Positions 52,365 through 63,046 of a stretch of 64,000 nucleotides of DNA are shown one piece after another; within the stretch, counting starts at the first letter, position 1; the number at the start of each line of letters is the position of its first letter. The notes beneath the pieces are model-generated. The model was given only the letters and a program-made list of their open reading frames with translations, had not been told where the DNA came from and did not search any database. The stretch comes from Methylobacter sp. (GTDB lineage: Bacteria > Pseudomonadota > Gammaproteobacteria > Methylococcales > Methylomonadaceae). The stretch is taken from assembly GCA_026399025.1 (NCBI GenBank), contig JAPLRU010000099.1:54779-118778 (forward strand). The letters are read 5' to 3'. The translations under genes and the position numbers were made by a program.

Positions 52365-52565
52365 AGACTTACCTGTGTGCGCCTAAACTTATTTAAACAA
52401 GATTAACAATTAACCTAAACTTTCTTGGGTCCTTGTCCGGATAAACACCTAAACCATTCATCTAAGCATTCAAATAAAGCAGCATGAAAAAACGGGACAA
52501 ATCAATAAACAAAAGACAAAAACTTTCTTGCATGCGCTTAACACATTTAGGCACGATAATATCAA

Positions 52566-52928
52566 TTAACCCAAAACTTTTAATAATGTTTTTAATAACT
52601 GATCAGGATTGAACGGTTTAACCATCCATCCTGTTGCACCGGCTGCTTTACCTTCTTGCTTTTTTTCGATCCCTGATTCAGTAGTCAGCATCAGCATGGG
52701 GATAAATTTATAGTCTGGAAGTGCTCGTAAATCTCTAATTAAAGTGATTCCGTCTTTATTTGGCATATTAACATCAGTTACCACGCAGTCAAATTTCCTA
52801 GTTTGCGCTTTTTCTAAAGCATCAACTCCATCTACCGCCTCTTCGACATCGTATCCAGCAGCTCTTAAAGTAAATGAAACCATTTTTCTCATTGAAGCTG
52901 AATCGTCAACTGCAAGAATACTTGCCAT
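52566..52928 (-). CDS. cheY: Chemotaxis response regulator CheY
   Basis: This is a single-domain receiver of 120 residues with ILAVDDS, phospho-acceptor Asp52 in CVVTDVNMPNKDG, Thr in MLMLTTE and Lys in GWMVKPF. I chose the ATG at 52928 (MASILAVDD), preceded by GGAGAAAACA; an ATG four codons upstream has no ribosome-binding site. It is the first gene of the cluster. No cheZ or cheC phosphatase is present nearby. The sequence is closer to alternative-cluster CheY proteins (EAVDG..ALEKAQ) than to the enteric flagellar CheY. Confidence 0.9.
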   Translation of the reverse strand: MASILAVDDSASMRKMVSFTLRAAGYDVEEAVDGVDALEKAQTRKFDCVVTDVNMPNKDGITLIRDLRALPDYKFIPMLMLTTESGIEKKQEGKAAGATGWMVKPFNPDQLLKTLLKVLG

Positions 52929-53080
52929 TGTTTTCTCCATTAATCTCTAATTTTCAAAGCAAAACCCTATGCGAATATTGTAGCATCCAAATTTTTTAGC
53001 CAAGTATAGTCTAAATTGTTCCGCTGTATCGCACTTCTAATTCTAGAAACTTAATTTCTGCATTTTTCATTGTAACAAAC

Positions 53081-53117
53081 AAAAAAACACCCCACTAGAG
53101 AAAACCCCTAGCAGGGT
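53081..53117 (-). terminator. Rho-independent terminator downstream of tRNA-Leu
   Basis: On the minus strand ACCCTGCTAG pairs with CTAGTGGGGT (10 bp with two G-T pairs) around a 9-nt loop, followed by GTTTTTTT. It lies 5 bp after the tRNA 3' end and should stop the secG-tRNA transcript before the che cluster. Confidence 0.8.
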
Positions 53118-53122
53118 ATATT

Positions 53123-53207
53123 TGGTGCCGATGGCCGGATTTGAACCGGCACAACTTTCGTCACCACCCCCTCAAGATGGCGTGTCTACCAATTTCACCA
53201 CATCGGC
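53123..53207 (-). tRNA. tRNA-Leu (anticodon GAG)
   Basis: This is an 85-nt class II tRNA with encoded CCA. The acceptor arms GCCGATG and CATCGGC pair fully, with discriminator A. The D arm has TTGGTAGAC. The anticodon loop TTGAGGG gives anticodon GAG for CUC/CUU leucine codons. The variable arm is long, and the T arm is GCCGG-TTCAAAT-CCGGC. Its place downstream of secG is the same as in E. coli leuU. Confidence 0.96.
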
Positions 53208-53296
53208 TAAAACATTGTAGCAAAGAGATATTATTTAATGCTCACTGATTTTCTTATTTTCTGCAACGTATTTGCCCGTATTATTGACAATACCCT

Positions 53297-53710
53297 TTAC
53301 TTTTTTTCAGTTGTTTGCTCCGCTTCAGGACCGGCCGGAGCGGCAACAGCGGGCACTTCTTCAGATTTAAGATCAGGCACAGGAGAGACATTACCTACAT
53401 TTTTACCGCCCTCCACATCAGGAATACCAAGTGTATCCTGCTCAACTTTGGGAGTATTCATTAAGTCATAAGCCGCACCCTGTTTACCGTTCAATACTGC
53501 CAGCCCTAAACTCGTCATAAAAAATAAAGTTGCCAAAATTGCTGTAGCTCGGGATAAGAATGACGCAGCACCCTGAGCGCCGAAAACAGAACCCGAAGAG
53601 CCCGTACCAAAAGCCGCACCAGCATCAGCCCCTTTGCCTTGTTGCATTAACACTAATCCAACAACCCCTAAACCCAACAGCACATGAACAACGATAATTA
53701 CCTGATACAT
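53297..53710 (-). CDS. secG: Preprotein translocase subunit SecG
   Basis: SecG is a small membrane subunit of the SecYEG channel. Two TM segments are present: [20 protein letters not shown] at residues 3-22 and [17 protein letters not shown] near 56-72. Between them lies the conserved [20 protein letters not shown]. The C-terminal tail of about 60 residues is acidic and Pro/Ala-rich; the protein is 137 residues compared with 110 in E. coli. It follows tpiA by 17 bp. Confidence 0.94.
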   Translation of the reverse strand: MYQVIIVVHVLLGLGVVGLVLMQQGKGADAGAAFGTGSSGSVFGAQGAASFLSRATAILATLFFMTSLGLAVLNGKQGAAYDLMNTPKVEQDTLGIPDVEGGKNVGNVSPVPDLKSEEVPAVAAPAGPEAEQTTEKK

Positions 53711-53727
53711 AATAAAATCTTAACTTC

Positions 53728-54474
53728 TTAAATTGAATGATAAATCTTTAAAAAGGATTCCGCATCCAACGAAGCCCCACCGATTAAACCGCCGTCAATA
53801 TCCGGCATGGCAAACAAGCCTTTCGCATTATCCGGCTTGGCGCTACCACCATACAAAATTTGTATCTTATCGGCAATAGCCTGATCTTTAGCAGCGATAT
53901 ACTGCCTTATGCATTGATGAACTTCCTGTGCTTGTTCATCAGTTGCTGTTTTTCCTGTTCCTATAGCCCAAACTGGCTCATAAGCAATCACTGCTGCACT
54001 AAAAGCAGCTATACCAGCCAAATCGATAACTGCATCAAGTTGTGTATTAATCACTGCAAGAGTCTGGTCTTGCTCGCGTTGCTCCAGCGTTTCACCTACG
54101 CACAGAATAGGAATAATGTTTTGTTCTTGCGCCTGACAAAAACGAGCAGCAACTGATTCATTGGTATCGCCATAATAACTGCGTCTTTCAGAATGACCCA
54201 CAATGGCAAATTTGCAATTGAACTCACTTAACATTGCAGCCGAAATTTCTCCGGTAAATGCACCTGAAGCTTTATCTGCGACATTTTGAGCGCCCAATGC
54301 CAATGGTGTGTTTTTAACTAACTCACTTACCCGAGGCAAATGCACATAAGGCACACATATCGCTATATCTGCATTAGTGTCCGCTAATCCTGCAACAATA
54401 CCTTTTGCAAGCAACTCAGCATTGGCAAGAGTTCCATTCATCTTCCAATTTCCTACAACTAGAGACCGGCGCAT
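53728..54474 (-). CDS. tpiA: Triosephosphate isomerase TpiA
   Basis: TpiA interconverts dihydroxyacetone phosphate and glyceraldehyde 3-phosphate. Catalytic residues: Lys11 in VVGNWKMNG, His in AIVGHSERR, Glu in AYEPVWAIGTGK. The phosphate loop is YGGSAKPDNA and GLIGGASL. The length is 248 residues. I chose the ATG at 54474, with GAGGAG 5 nt upstream; a GTG one codon earlier is too close to it. The order glmM-tpiA-secG is common in gammaproteobacteria outside the enterics. Confidence 0.96.
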   Translation of the reverse strand: MRRSLVVGNWKMNGTLANAELLAKGIVAGLADTNADIAICVPYVHLPRVSELVKNTPLALGAQNVADKASGAFTGEISAAMLSEFNCKFAIVGHSERRSYYGDTNESVAARFCQAQEQNIIPILCVGETLEQREQDQTLAVINTQLDAVIDLAGIAAFSAAVIAYEPVWAIGTGKTATDEQAQEVHQCIRQYIAAKDQAIADKIQILYGGSAKPDNAKGLFAMPDIDGGLIGGASLDAESFLKIYHSI

Positions 54475-54529
54475 CACTACTCCTCACATAGAATCAAACC
54501 GCTTATGATATATATTAATAGCGCCCAGT

Positions 54530-55870
54530 TCAAGCTCCCATTGCTTTCTTAACGTCATCGGCTATCTGATGCGCATAATTTCTAACCAAATCCTCCTGCT
54601 GCCCCTCTACCATTACACGAATTAACGGCTCTGTTCCTGAAGCTCTTAGCAATACCCGCCCATTACCTCCTAATTTTTTCTCAACAACTTTCACTGTTTT
54701 TTGAATCCCCTCATCTTCATCAGGGTTAATTTTCTTGCTGGTTTTAACATTAACTAGAACTTGCGGGTATTTCTGCATCGCTGATTTTAACTCATGCAAA
54801 CTCTTACCACTATCTTGCATTTCCGCCATGATTTGCAAAGCGGCAATAATGCCGTCTCCCGTTGTCGTTCTATCCAAGCAAATAATATGACCTGAGCTTT
54901 CCCCCCCTAAAATCCCTTTGTGCGCCGCTAGCATTTCCATAACGTAACGATCCCCTACCCTGGCTCTAATTAAATCTATACCGAGTTGCTTCAGACCGTG
55001 CTCCATACCAAGATTTGTCATTAACGTACCCACAACCGGACCAGTCATCTGTCCTGCGTCCAACCTCGCTTTGGCAATAATATAAATAAGCTCGTCACCA
55101 TCAACGATTTCACCTTTATGATCGACCATTATCAAGCGGTCGCCATCGCCATCCAAAGCAATACCGAAATCCGCACGATATGCTAAAACCGTTGCTGCCA
55201 GCCTTTCCGGCTTGGTTGCCCCACACTCATCATTAATATTAAGACCGTCAGGCTCAGCTCCAATTGTAACAACTTCCGCCCCCACCTCGTTAAACACATG
55301 AGGCGCTATGTGATAAGTTGCCCCATGAGCACAATCAATGACAATCCTCATACCGCTAAAATCAAGCCGAGTAGGTACACTAGCTTTACAAAATTCAATA
55401 TAGCGGCCGGCAGCATCACCCAGCCTTTTCGCCTTACCCAATTTTGACGATTCTACCGTAGACATCGGCGAATCAATATGTCGCTCTATTTTTTGCTCTA
55501 TTTCATCGGGTAATTTTGTGCCCTGCACTGAAAAAAACTTAATTCCATTATCATAGTAAGGATTATGAGAGGCACTTATCACAATACCTGCCTGCGCTCT
55601 TAAAGTTCGCGTTAAGTAAGCTATGCCTGGTGTTGGCATAGGACCTAACAACCGAGTATCCACACCTGCAGCCGTTAAACCCGCTTCCAATGCCGATTCA
55701 AACATATACCCCGAAATACGCGTATCTTTACCAACCAAAACAAAACCATGACCTTCATTGGCAAAAACCCGCCCAGCCGCCCAACCCAGCTTCAAAAAAA
55801 AATCCGCCGTTATTGGATGCTCACCCACCTTTCCTCTAATGCCATCAGTTCCAAAATATTTTTTTGTCAT
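54530..55870 (-). CDS. glmM: Phosphoglucosamine mutase GlmM
   Basis: GlmM converts glucosamine 6-phosphate to glucosamine 1-phosphate for peptidoglycan and LPS precursors. The phosphoserine loop is [17 protein letters not shown] with Ser101. The metal loop is [13 protein letters not shown], the sugar loop [11 protein letters not shown], and the phosphate loop [15 protein letters not shown]. The length is 446 residues. folP, which usually precedes glmM after ftsH, is absent; a terminator separates ftsH from glmM. Confidence 0.96.
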   Translation of the reverse strand: MTKKYFGTDGIRGKVGEHPITADFFLKLGWAAGRVFANEGHGFVLVGKDTRISGYMFESALEAGLTAAGVDTRLLGPMPTPGIAYLTRTLRAQAGIVISASHNPYYDNGIKFFSVQGTKLPDEIEQKIERHIDSPMSTVESSKLGKAKRLGDAAGRYIEFCKASVPTRLDFSGMRIVIDCAHGATYHIAPHVFNEVGAEVVTIGAEPDGLNINDECGATKPERLAATVLAYRADFGIALDGDGDRLIMVDHKGEIVDGDELIYIIAKARLDAGQMTGPVVGTLMTNLGMEHGLKQLGIDLIRARVGDRYVMEMLAAHKGILGGESSGHIICLDRTTTGDGIIAALQIMAEMQDSGKSLHELKSAMQKYPQVLVNVKTSKKINPDEDEGIQKTVKVVEKKLGGNGRVLLRASGTEPLIRVMVEGQQEDLVRNYAHQIADDVKKAMGA

Positions 55871-55946
55871 AATTCTAAAACCTATAATTAAGGATAAAAA
55901 CTAAAGCCAAAAACCTACTTATGCACTTGGCCTTTATAAATCACAT

Positions 55947-55977
55947 AAAAAAAGGAGAGACGTTACATCTCTCCTTT
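55947..55977 (-). terminator. Rho-independent terminator after ftsH
   Basis: On the minus strand AAAGGAGAGA pairs perfectly with TCTCTCCTTT (10 bp, 7-nt loop) and is followed by TTTT. It lies 20 bp after the ftsH stop and upstream of glmM, so glmM needs its own promoter. Confidence 0.85.
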
Positions 55978-55996
55978 GTTATCAACTCAAAAACCC

Positions 55997-57919
55997 TCAG
56001 CTTTGCTCAGCAGTTCCACCAATCGATTTCTCATTTTTTATATCACCCTTACCTTTAACATCATCTGTTACAACATCGCCATGAGAAGGGGGCTTATCAT
56101 CCCACCCTTGGGGATCTCTAACGGGTTTGCGAGCCATCAAATCCTCAATTTGAAATTTATCGATGGTTTCATATTTCATCAAGGCCTCGGACATAGCATG
56201 CAGAATATCCATATTTTCCTTTAAGATGGTTTCAGCACGCTCATAATTGCGATCAATGAAAGAACGAATTTCCTCATCAATAGTATGCGAAGTTTCTTCA
56301 GCAACTGTTTTATGCTGCGTCACCGAACGCCCCAGAAAAACTTCGCCTTCTTCTTCACTATATGACAACGGCCCTAGACGTTGAGAGAACCCCCACTTAG
56401 TCACCATGTTTCTGGCCAACTCAGTAGCACGTTCAATATCATTAGATGCACCGGTGCTCACTTGCTCCCGACCAAAAACCACTTCTTCCGCAATACGTCC
56501 GCCGTATAAACTGGAAATCATGCTATCCAGCTTTTGCTTGCTGGCGCTGTATTGATCCCGCTCAGGTAAAAACATGGTAATACCCAACGCACGCCCCCTA
56601 GGCATGATACTGACTTTATAAACAGGATCATGCTCAGGAACCAGTCTACCGACAATGGCATGTCCAGCCTCATGATAAGCGGTCATTTTCTTTTCTTTCT
56701 CATTCATAACCATTGAAGTTCTTTCAACCCCCATGATCAATTTATCTTTAGCTTTTTCCAGATCCGCCATGTTAACGACTCGCTTATTCATTCTAGCTGC
56801 GAATAAAGCCGCTTCGTTAATCAAATTAGCCAAATCGGCCCCGGAAAATCCCGGTGTGCCTTGAGCTATATATTTAACTTCAACATCGTCAGCAATCGGC
56901 ACTTTTTTAACATGTACTGCCAGAATCTGTTCGCGCCCTCTAACATCCGGCAAACCCACAGTCACTTGACGATCGAATCGACCGGGGCGCAATAAAGCCT
57001 TATCCAACACATCGGGACGGTTGGTTGCAGCAATCACAATAATACCTTCGTTACCCTCAAAACCATCCATTTCAACCAGCAATTGATTGAGAGTCTGCTC
57101 ACGCTCATCATTTCCGCCGCCCAAACCAGCACCGCGCTGGCGCCCGACCGCATCAATTTCATCGATAAAAATAATGCAGGGCGCATGTTTTTTAGCTTGC
57201 TCAAACATGTCGCGTACTCGGGACGCACCGACACCGACAAACATTTCAACAAAATCCGAACCGGAAATAGTAAAGAACGGCACTTTGGCCTCACCGGCAA
57301 TAGCCCTGGCCAGTAAGGTTTTTCCTGTCCCCGGAGGGCCAATCATTAACGCGCCACGAGGAATTTTACCGCCTAACTTTTGGTATTTTGCAGGATCCTT
57401 AAGGAAATCGACCATTTCGACAACTTCTTCTTTAGCCTCGTCACAACCGGCCACATCAGCAAAAGTCACCTTAATTTGGTCTTCTTCAAGCATACGGGCT
57501 TTGCTTTTGCCGAAATTCATCGCGCCGCGACCGCCGCCGGCACCGCCCTGCATTTGCCGCATGAAGAAAACCCACACCGCAATCAACAATAACATAGGCC
57601 CGAAAGAAACCAGCAACTGCATTAGCATAGACGGCTGCTCGGGCGGAACAGCTTTGATTTCAACACCATTCGCCAACAAATCGTCGACCATATGGGGATC
57701 CGAAGGTGCATAAGTTTTAAATATCTGCCCCCCCTGCATCTTGCCTTTGATGATATTGTCTTCAATCATCACCTGCTGAACCTGACCCGCTTTTACCGAC
57801 TCGATAAATTGAGAGTAAGACAGCGACGAGTCAGCCCTATCATTTTGCGGACCAAAATTATTAAAAACGGACATCAATACAACTGCAATGACGACCCATA
57901 GGATTATATTTTTCATCAT
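55997..57919 (-). CDS. ftsH: ATP-dependent zinc metalloprotease FtsH
   Basis: FtsH is an inner-membrane AAA+ protease for quality control of membrane proteins and regulators. Two TM segments are present (residues ~4-23 and ~100-120). AAA+ motifs are [14 protein letters not shown] (Walker A), IIFIDEID (Walker B) and RPGRFDRQ (SRH). The zinc site is [12 protein letters not shown] near residue 415. The length is 640 residues. I chose the ATG at 57919 (MMKNIILW), by analogy with E. coli MAKNLILW; GTG at 57937 is an alternative. The gene follows rlmE. Confidence 0.95.
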   Translation of the reverse strand: MMKNIILWVVIAVVLMSVFNNFGPQNDRADSSLSYSQFIESVKAGQVQQVMIEDNIIKGKMQGGQIFKTYAPSDPHMVDDLLANGVEIKAVPPEQPSMLMQLLVSFGPMLLLIAVWVFFMRQMQGGAGGGRGAMNFGKSKARMLEEDQIKVTFADVAGCDEAKEEVVEMVDFLKDPAKYQKLGGKIPRGALMIGPPGTGKTLLARAIAGEAKVPFFTISGSDFVEMFVGVGASRVRDMFEQAKKHAPCIIFIDEIDAVGRQRGAGLGGGNDEREQTLNQLLVEMDGFEGNEGIIVIAATNRPDVLDKALLRPGRFDRQVTVGLPDVRGREQILAVHVKKVPIADDVEVKYIAQGTPGFSGADLANLINEAALFAARMNKRVVNMADLEKAKDKLIMGVERTSMVMNEKEKKMTAYHEAGHAIVGRLVPEHDPVYKVSIMPRGRALGITMFLPERDQYSASKQKLDSMISSLYGGRIAEEVVFGREQVSTGASNDIERATELARNMVTKWGFSQRLGPLSYSEEEGEVFLGRSVTQHKTVAEETSHTIDEEIRSFIDRNYERAETILKENMDILHAMSEALMKYETIDKFQIEDLMARKPVRDPQGWDDKPPSHGDVVTDDVKGKGDIKNEKSIGGTAEQS

Positions 57920-58091
57920 ATCGTTCAATTTACACACCCTGGGCCTGATCGGCTCTTGATTTAAAAACTGAGTAATTATATCAGGAGTTAACTTTCCTGA
58001 CTGTCGTTATTTATCTGGAGCTTACCACTGCATGAATAATGCTTCATAGACGCGGCACACCTCGTTCTACAGATATTAGGGCTATAAAAGG

Positions 58092-58709
58092 TTATTTAAA
58101 GTCTTTAGCTAAAATATAAACTTCGTTACTTCTCGGCCTTGATGCTTTTGGCTTTCTGATAGCCACTCTGGCAAAAGACCGCTGAACCTCCTTATAAAAC
58201 TCTTCAAAACCAGCCCCATGAAATAATTTAACTAGAAAAACACCGTCTTTTGCCAATACCGTCTTGGCCGTATCCAAAGCCAGTTCACCTAAAAAAATAG
58301 AGCGCGGCTGGTCTACGCCTTTATTGCCACTCATATTTGGCGCCATGTCCGACATCACCAAATTAATCGGTGCACCATCAAGGACTTCATACAATTGATC
58401 AAGAACGGATTGCTCACGAAAATCGCCTTGTATAAAGTCGACCCCCTCCAGCGGATCCATTGCTAAAATATCTAACGCAATAATCTTGTCTTTCTTGCCG
58501 ACAAGCTGACGCGCCAACTGCGACCATCCGCCAGGCGCAGCCCCCAAATCAATGATATTCATTCCCGGCCTGATAAGGCGATCTTTATCCTGAATTTCTT
58601 TTAATTTAAAAACTGCGCGCGAGCGATAACCCTGAGCTTGCGCCATTTTGACGTATTCGTCGTCAAAATGCTCCTGCATCCAGCGACTGCTACTTTTACT
58701 TCGCCCCAT
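58092..58709 (-). CDS. rlmE: 23S rRNA 2'-O-methyltransferase RlmE
   Basis: RlmE (FtsJ/RrmJ) methylates U2552 of 23S rRNA during late 50S assembly. The N-terminal RNA-binding helix contains [27 protein letters not shown] (residues 11-37). The SAM motif is [15 protein letters not shown] near 53-67. The catalytic tetrad K-D-K-E is visible as [28 protein letters not shown] and the final SNEVYILA. The length is 205 residues. It is divergent from yhbY, the usual arrangement. Confidence 0.96.
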   Translation of the reverse strand: MGRSKSSSRWMQEHFDDEYVKMAQAQGYRSRAVFKLKEIQDKDRLIRPGMNIIDLGAAPGGWSQLARQLVGKKDKIIALDILAMDPLEGVDFIQGDFREQSVLDQLYEVLDGAPINLVMSDMAPNMSGNKGVDQPRSIFLGELALDTAKTVLAKDGVFLVKLFHGAGFEEFYKEVQRSFARVAIRKPKASRPRSNEVYILAKDFK

Positions 58710-58758
58710 AATTGTGTTTTAGTGTAAAATTTAAGCCTTTTAATTTCAGGAAAAAAGA

Positions 58759-59031
58759 GTGAACTCTGCAGACAAGAAAAAACTCCGGGCCCAAGCGCAC
58801 AGCTTAAAGCCCGTCATCATGATTGGTCAATCGGGACTTACAGCAGCAGTGCTGGCAGAGATTGAATTGGCGCTTGATAATCACGAACTGATTAAAGTGA
58901 GAATACGCGCTGAAAGAGAAGATCGCAAATTGATCAGCGAGAAAATCTGCATCGATACGGGAGCAGCACTCATTCAGAACATCGGGCAAATTGCCGTTAT
59001 TTACCGATTAAATCCAGATAAAATAGACTAA
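58759..59031 (+). CDS. yhbY: Ribosome-associated RNA-binding protein YhbY
   Basis: This is a CRM-domain protein of 90 residues that binds pre-50S particles. Family motifs are LRAQAHSLKPVIMIGQSGLT at the N-terminus and ELIKVRIRAEREDR in the middle. The start is GTG with AGGAAAAAAGA upstream. It is divergent from rlmE with a 49-bp shared promoter region and ends 49 bp from convergent greA. Confidence 0.93.
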   Translation: MNSADKKKLRAQAHSLKPVIMIGQSGLTAAVLAEIELALDNHELIKVRIRAEREDRKLISEKICIDTGAALIQNIGQIAVIYRLNPDKID

Positions 59032-59039
59032 GCCAAACA

Positions 59040-59077
59040 AAAGGCGAAAGGCTCAAACGTTATCACCTTCCGCCTTT
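59040..59077. terminator. Bidirectional terminator between yhbY and greA
   Basis: AAAGGCGAAAGG (59040-59051) pairs with CCTTCCGCCTTT (59066-59077) with one A-C mismatch and a 14-nt loop. It lies between two convergent genes. T-runs are short on both sides. Confidence 0.6.
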
Positions 59078-59080
59078 AGC

Positions 59081-59557
59081 CTAAATATACTCAATCGAAA
59101 TAATTTCATAATCAACATTGCCGCCCGGCGCTTTAACCGTCACAACATCTTCAACCTCTTTACCGATCAAGGCTCTGGCAATCGGCGAACCGACCGAAAT
59201 ACGCCCCTCCCTGATATTGGCCTCATCTTCGCCGACAATCTGATACGTCACCTTTCTCTCGGATTCAATATCTTCTATTTCCACAGTCGCGCCAAACACC
59301 ACCTTCCCATTGGCATCAACCTTCGTAACATCAATAACTTGCGCATTAGAAAGCTTGGCTTCAATTTCAGAAATGCGCCCCTCTGTGAAACTTTGCTGCT
59401 CTTTCGCGGCATGATATTCGGCATTTTCTTTTAAGTCGCCATGCGCCCTAGCCGTAGCAATCGAGGCGATAATCCGAGGACGCACAACAGACTTTAGCTC
59501 TTCCAATTCAACGCGTAATTTTTCTGCGCCTTTTACGGTGAGAGGTACTTTATTCAT
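59081..59557 (-). CDS. greA: Transcription elongation factor GreA
   Basis: GreA rescues backtracked RNA polymerase by stimulating transcript cleavage. The 158-residue protein has the coiled-coil hairpin [20 protein letters not shown] with the tip [19 protein letters not shown] containing the acidic D/E pair, and the C-terminal FKBP-like domain with [20 protein letters not shown]. The start is the ATG at 59557, with GGAG 8 nt upstream. It follows carB by 62 bp. Confidence 0.96.
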   Translation of the reverse strand: MNKVPLTVKGAEKLRVELEELKSVVRPRIIASIATARAHGDLKENAEYHAAKEQQSFTEGRISEIEAKLSNAQVIDVTKVDANGKVVFGATVEIEDIESERKVTYQIVGEDEANIREGRISVGSPIARALIGKEVEDVVTVKAPGGNVDYEIISIEYI

Positions 59558-59619
59558 TTTCAAAACTCCAATAATTATTTTTTAGGCCAAGGGCAAAAAG
59601 CACTGCATTTTAATCTTCT

Positions 59620-62600
59620 CTAAGTCAGACTCTTATGCAAGTCCTGCAAGCAATTCACATCCCCCGCATCCAGTTCACCCAACGCGTAACAGGCCGCTTT
59701 TGCACCGGCCATTGTTGTGTAATAAGTTACGCGATGTTGCAAGGCTTCTCTACGCATAGTAAATGAATCGGAAATTGCTTTTTTGCCTTCTGTCGTATTA
59801 ATAATCAGTTGAATTTGATCGTTTTTAATCATATCAACCGTATTCGGACGCCCCTCATTAACCTTATAAACCACCTCACAAGGAATGCCCGACTCTTTAA
59901 GAAACTTTGCCGTACCACCGGTAGCTACAATTTCGTATTTTTTATCAACCAGCATTCTGGCAATATCAGGCGCCTTGGCTTTGTCCGCATCACGAATACT
60001 GATCAGCACTTTACCGCTATGATTCAAGTTAACACCGGCCGCGCGCTGAGACTTGGCAAAAGCCTCGCCAAAAGTCTTGCCAACCCCCATCACCTCACCG
60101 GTTGATTTCATTTCAGGCCCCAATAAAGGGTCAACGCCAGGAAATTTAACAAATGGAAATACCGCTTCTTTAACCGAATAATAATCAGGAATGCGCTCTT
60201 TGATAATGCCTTGTTTCGCCAAAGTTTGCCCTACCATGCAGCGCGCTGCAATTTTAGCCAGAGGGTAACCCGTTGCTTTCGATACAAAAGGCGCAGTACG
60301 AGAAGCTCTTGGGTTAACCTCAAGCACGTAAATATCCTCGCCTTGAATAGCAAACTGGGTATTCATCAAACCCACGACCCCTAAAGCTTCGGCCATTTTG
60401 GTCACTTGTTCGCGCAACTTATCCTGGATTTGCGGCGCCAGCTCATACGGAGGCAATGAACACGCAGAATCACCGGAATGCACACCCGCCTGTTCAATGT
60501 GCTCCATCAAACCGCCGATCAATATTTGCTCGCCGTCATAAATAGCATCCACGTCCATTTCGATAGCATCATCAAGAAAACGGTCCAGCAATACCGGTGA
60601 ATCATTAGAAACACTGACCGCTTCTTTCATATAACGCTGTAAACCTTCTTCATTAAAGACGATTTCCATAGCCCGCCCGCCTAAAACGTAAGAGGGCCGA
60701 ACCACCAAGGGATAACCCAGGTCTTTTGCCGCATTAATGGCTTGTTCGACAGAGCGGGCTGTTGCGTTGGGCGGCTGCTTTAGATTCAACCTTTCCAATA
60801 GCTTTTGGAAACGTTCACGATCTTCAGCCAAATCAATCGAATCCGGCGAGGTACCGATAATAGGCACCCCTGCCGCTTCCAATGCGCGCGCCAATTTCAA
60901 CGGAGTTTGACCGCCGTATTGAACGATCACACCTTTAGGTTTTTCAATATGAACAATTTCCAGCACATCTTCCAGCGTTAACGACTCAAAATACAAACGA
61001 TCCGACGTATCGAAATCAGTAGAAACCGTTTCAGGATTGCAATTGATCATGATGGTTTCATAACCGTCTTCACGCAAAGCCAAAGCGGCATGCACACAAC
61101 AATAATCGAATTCAATGCCTTGTCCGATACGGTTTGGACCACCACCAAGAATAATGATTTTTTCTTTATCGGAAACCCGCGCTTCGCATTCTTGTTCGTA
61201 AGTCGAATACAAATAAGCCGTATCGGATGAAAACTCGGCAGCGCAGGAATCGATACGTTTATAGACAGGGCGAATATTTTGCTTGTGCCGAACATTACGG
61301 ACTTCAGATTCGGAGGTATCCAGCAACTTAGCTAATCTAAGATCGGAAAAGCCTTTGCGCTTTAATCTATAAAGCTCGCCTTCTTTTAAAGTAGACAAGG
61401 TTTTAGTCGATAATGTCTTTTCAGTCAGAATTAAATCTTCAACTTGCGCCAAAAACCACGGATCGATTTTACTGGCCTCATGCACTTCTTCCAGCGTCAT
61501 ACCGCTACGGAATGCATCGCCAACGTATAACAAGCGATCAGGCCCCGGATGGCGCATTTCTCGCTGCATCTTTTCCCGCGCATCCTCCCGGTTCAAATCG
61601 ATAATTTCATCGAGACCGCTGATGCCGATTTCCAAGCCGCGCAAAGCTTTCTGTAGCGACTCCTGAAAAGTACGACCGATAGCCATGACCTCGCCCACCG
61701 ATTTCATCTGAGTGGTCAAGCGATCATCCGCTTGCGGGAATTTTTCAAAAGTAAAGCGCGGCACCTTGGTGACCACATAATCAATAGTCGGCTCAAACGA
61801 TGCCGGTGTTGCGCCGCCGGTAATCTCGTTTTTCAATTCATCCAGCGTATAACCCACCGCCAGCTTTGCCGCCACTTTGGCAATAGGAAAACCGGTTGCT
61901 TTGGACGCCAATGCAGATGAACGCGATACGCGCGGATTCATCTCAATAACAATCAAGCGTCCGTCTTTCGGATTAATGGCGACCTGCACATTAGAACCGC
62001 CGGTGTCGACGCCAATCTCACGCAATACCGCCAAGGAAACATTACGCAGTATCTGATATTCTTTATCGGTTAACGTTTGCGCCGGCGCTACGGTAATCGA
62101 ATCACCGGTATGTACGCCCATCGGATCGAAGTTTTCGATGGAACAGACGATGATGCAGTTGTCTTTAGAATCGCGCACCACCTCCATTTCGTATTCTTTC
62201 CAACCCAGCACCGATTCTTCGATCAATAACTCGTTGGTCGGCGACAAATATAAGCCGCGCTCGCAAATTTCAACAAACTCTTCCTTGTTATAAGCAATGC
62301 CGCCGCCGCTGCCGCCCATCGTAAAGGAAGGACGGATAACGGTCGGATAACCCACCTCTTTTTGAGCAGCCAGCGCTTCTTCCATAGAATGCGCGGTTTT
62401 TGATTTTGCTACTTCATAACCGATTTTCCGCATCGCCTGATTGAACAACTCACGGTCTTCGGCTTTGTTAATTGCTTCTTTGGTAGCGCCAATCATCTCG
62501 ACGCCGTATTTTTCCAAAACGCCGTTAGCATCAAGATCAAGCGCACAATTCAATGCAGTTTGCCCACCCATCGTCGGCAATATCGCATCGGGGCGCTCTT

Positions 62601-62838
62601 TTGCGATAATTTTTTCTACGGTTTGCCAATCAATAGGCTCGATATAAGTCGCATCCGCCATATCCGGATCGGTCATAATGGTTGCGGGATTGGAATTAAC
62701 CAGAATAACGCGAAAACCTTCTTCCCGCAGCGCTTTACAAGCTTGCGTACCTGAATAATCAAATTCACAGGCCTGACCAATAACAATGGGGCCGGCGCCT
62801 AACAATAGTATGGATTTTATGTCGGTTCTTTTTGGCAT
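59620..62838 (-). CDS. carB: Carbamoyl-phosphate synthase large subunit CarB
   Basis: CarB makes carbamoyl phosphate for arginine and pyrimidine synthesis from bicarbonate, ammonia (from CarA) and ATP. Two homologous ATP-grasp halves are seen, with [20 protein letters not shown] near residue 10 and [19 protein letters not shown] near 557. The C-terminal MGS-type allosteric domain has [10 protein letters not shown] and INTTEGKKA. The length is 1072 residues from the ATG at 62838 (MPKRTDIKS), the same as E. coli (1073). A longer frame would add 36 non-homologous residues. It is followed by greA. Confidence 0.97.
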   Translation of the reverse strand: MPKRTDIKSILLLGAGPIVIGQACEFDYSGTQACKALREEGFRVILVNSNPATIMTDPDMADATYIEPIDWQTVEKIIAKERPDAILPTMGGQTALNCALDLDANGVLEKYGVEMIGATKEAINKAEDRELFNQAMRKIGYEVAKSKTAHSMEEALAAQKEVGYPTVIRPSFTMGGSGGGIAYNKEEFVEICERGLYLSPTNELLIEESVLGWKEYEMEVVRDSKDNCIIVCSIENFDPMGVHTGDSITVAPAQTLTDKEYQILRNVSLAVLREIGVDTGGSNVQVAINPKDGRLIVIEMNPRVSRSSALASKATGFPIAKVAAKLAVGYTLDELKNEITGGATPASFEPTIDYVVTKVPRFTFEKFPQADDRLTTQMKSVGEVMAIGRTFQESLQKALRGLEIGISGLDEIIDLNREDAREKMQREMRHPGPDRLLYVGDAFRSGMTLEEVHEASKIDPWFLAQVEDLILTEKTLSTKTLSTLKEGELYRLKRKGFSDLRLAKLLDTSESEVRNVRHKQNIRPVYKRIDSCAAEFSSDTAYLYSTYEQECEARVSDKEKIIILGGGPNRIGQGIEFDYCCVHAALALREDGYETIMINCNPETVSTDFDTSDRLYFESLTLEDVLEIVHIEKPKGVIVQYGGQTPLKLARALEAAGVPIIGTSPDSIDLAEDRERFQKLLERLNLKQPPNATARSVEQAINAAKDLGYPLVVRPSYVLGGRAMEIVFNEEGLQRYMKEAVSVSNDSPVLLDRFLDDAIEMDVDAIYDGEQILIGGLMEHIEQAGVHSGDSACSLPPYELAPQIQDKLREQVTKMAEALGVVGLMNTQFAIQGEDIYVLEVNPRASRTAPFVSKATGYPLAKIAARCMVGQTLAKQGIIKERIPDYYSVKEAVFPFVKFPGVDPLLGPEMKSTGEVMGVGKTFGEAFAKSQRAAGVNLNHSGKVLISIRDADKAKAPDIARMLVDKKYEIVATGGTAKFLKESGIPCEVVYKVNEGRPNTVDMIKNDQIQLIINTTEGKKAISDSFTMRREALQHRVTYYTTMAGAKAACYALGELDAGDVNCLQDLHKSLT

Positions 62839-63046
62839 TTTGTATGCGTTACCATTTATTATGTTGCAATTAGTTATGATGTAGAGCTGAATTGCGCCAA
62901 CCTCAATAAGCCTCAACTTAATACCTATTAAATCAATAAACCACAAGCCAATTGATTAGAAAATCACCAACACAACCAAGGAAAATGAAAATTAAAACTT
63001 CGTAGTATTGCGCTTAAGTTAATACGCTGGAGGCGCTAAGTTGACT

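Noticed and set aside
52941-53080. Flagellar sigma-28 type promoter upstream of cheY (TTAAGTTT ... GTGCGATA)
   Set aside because: Spacing is one base off and the -10 element deviates from GCCGATAA; not strong enough to list as a feature.
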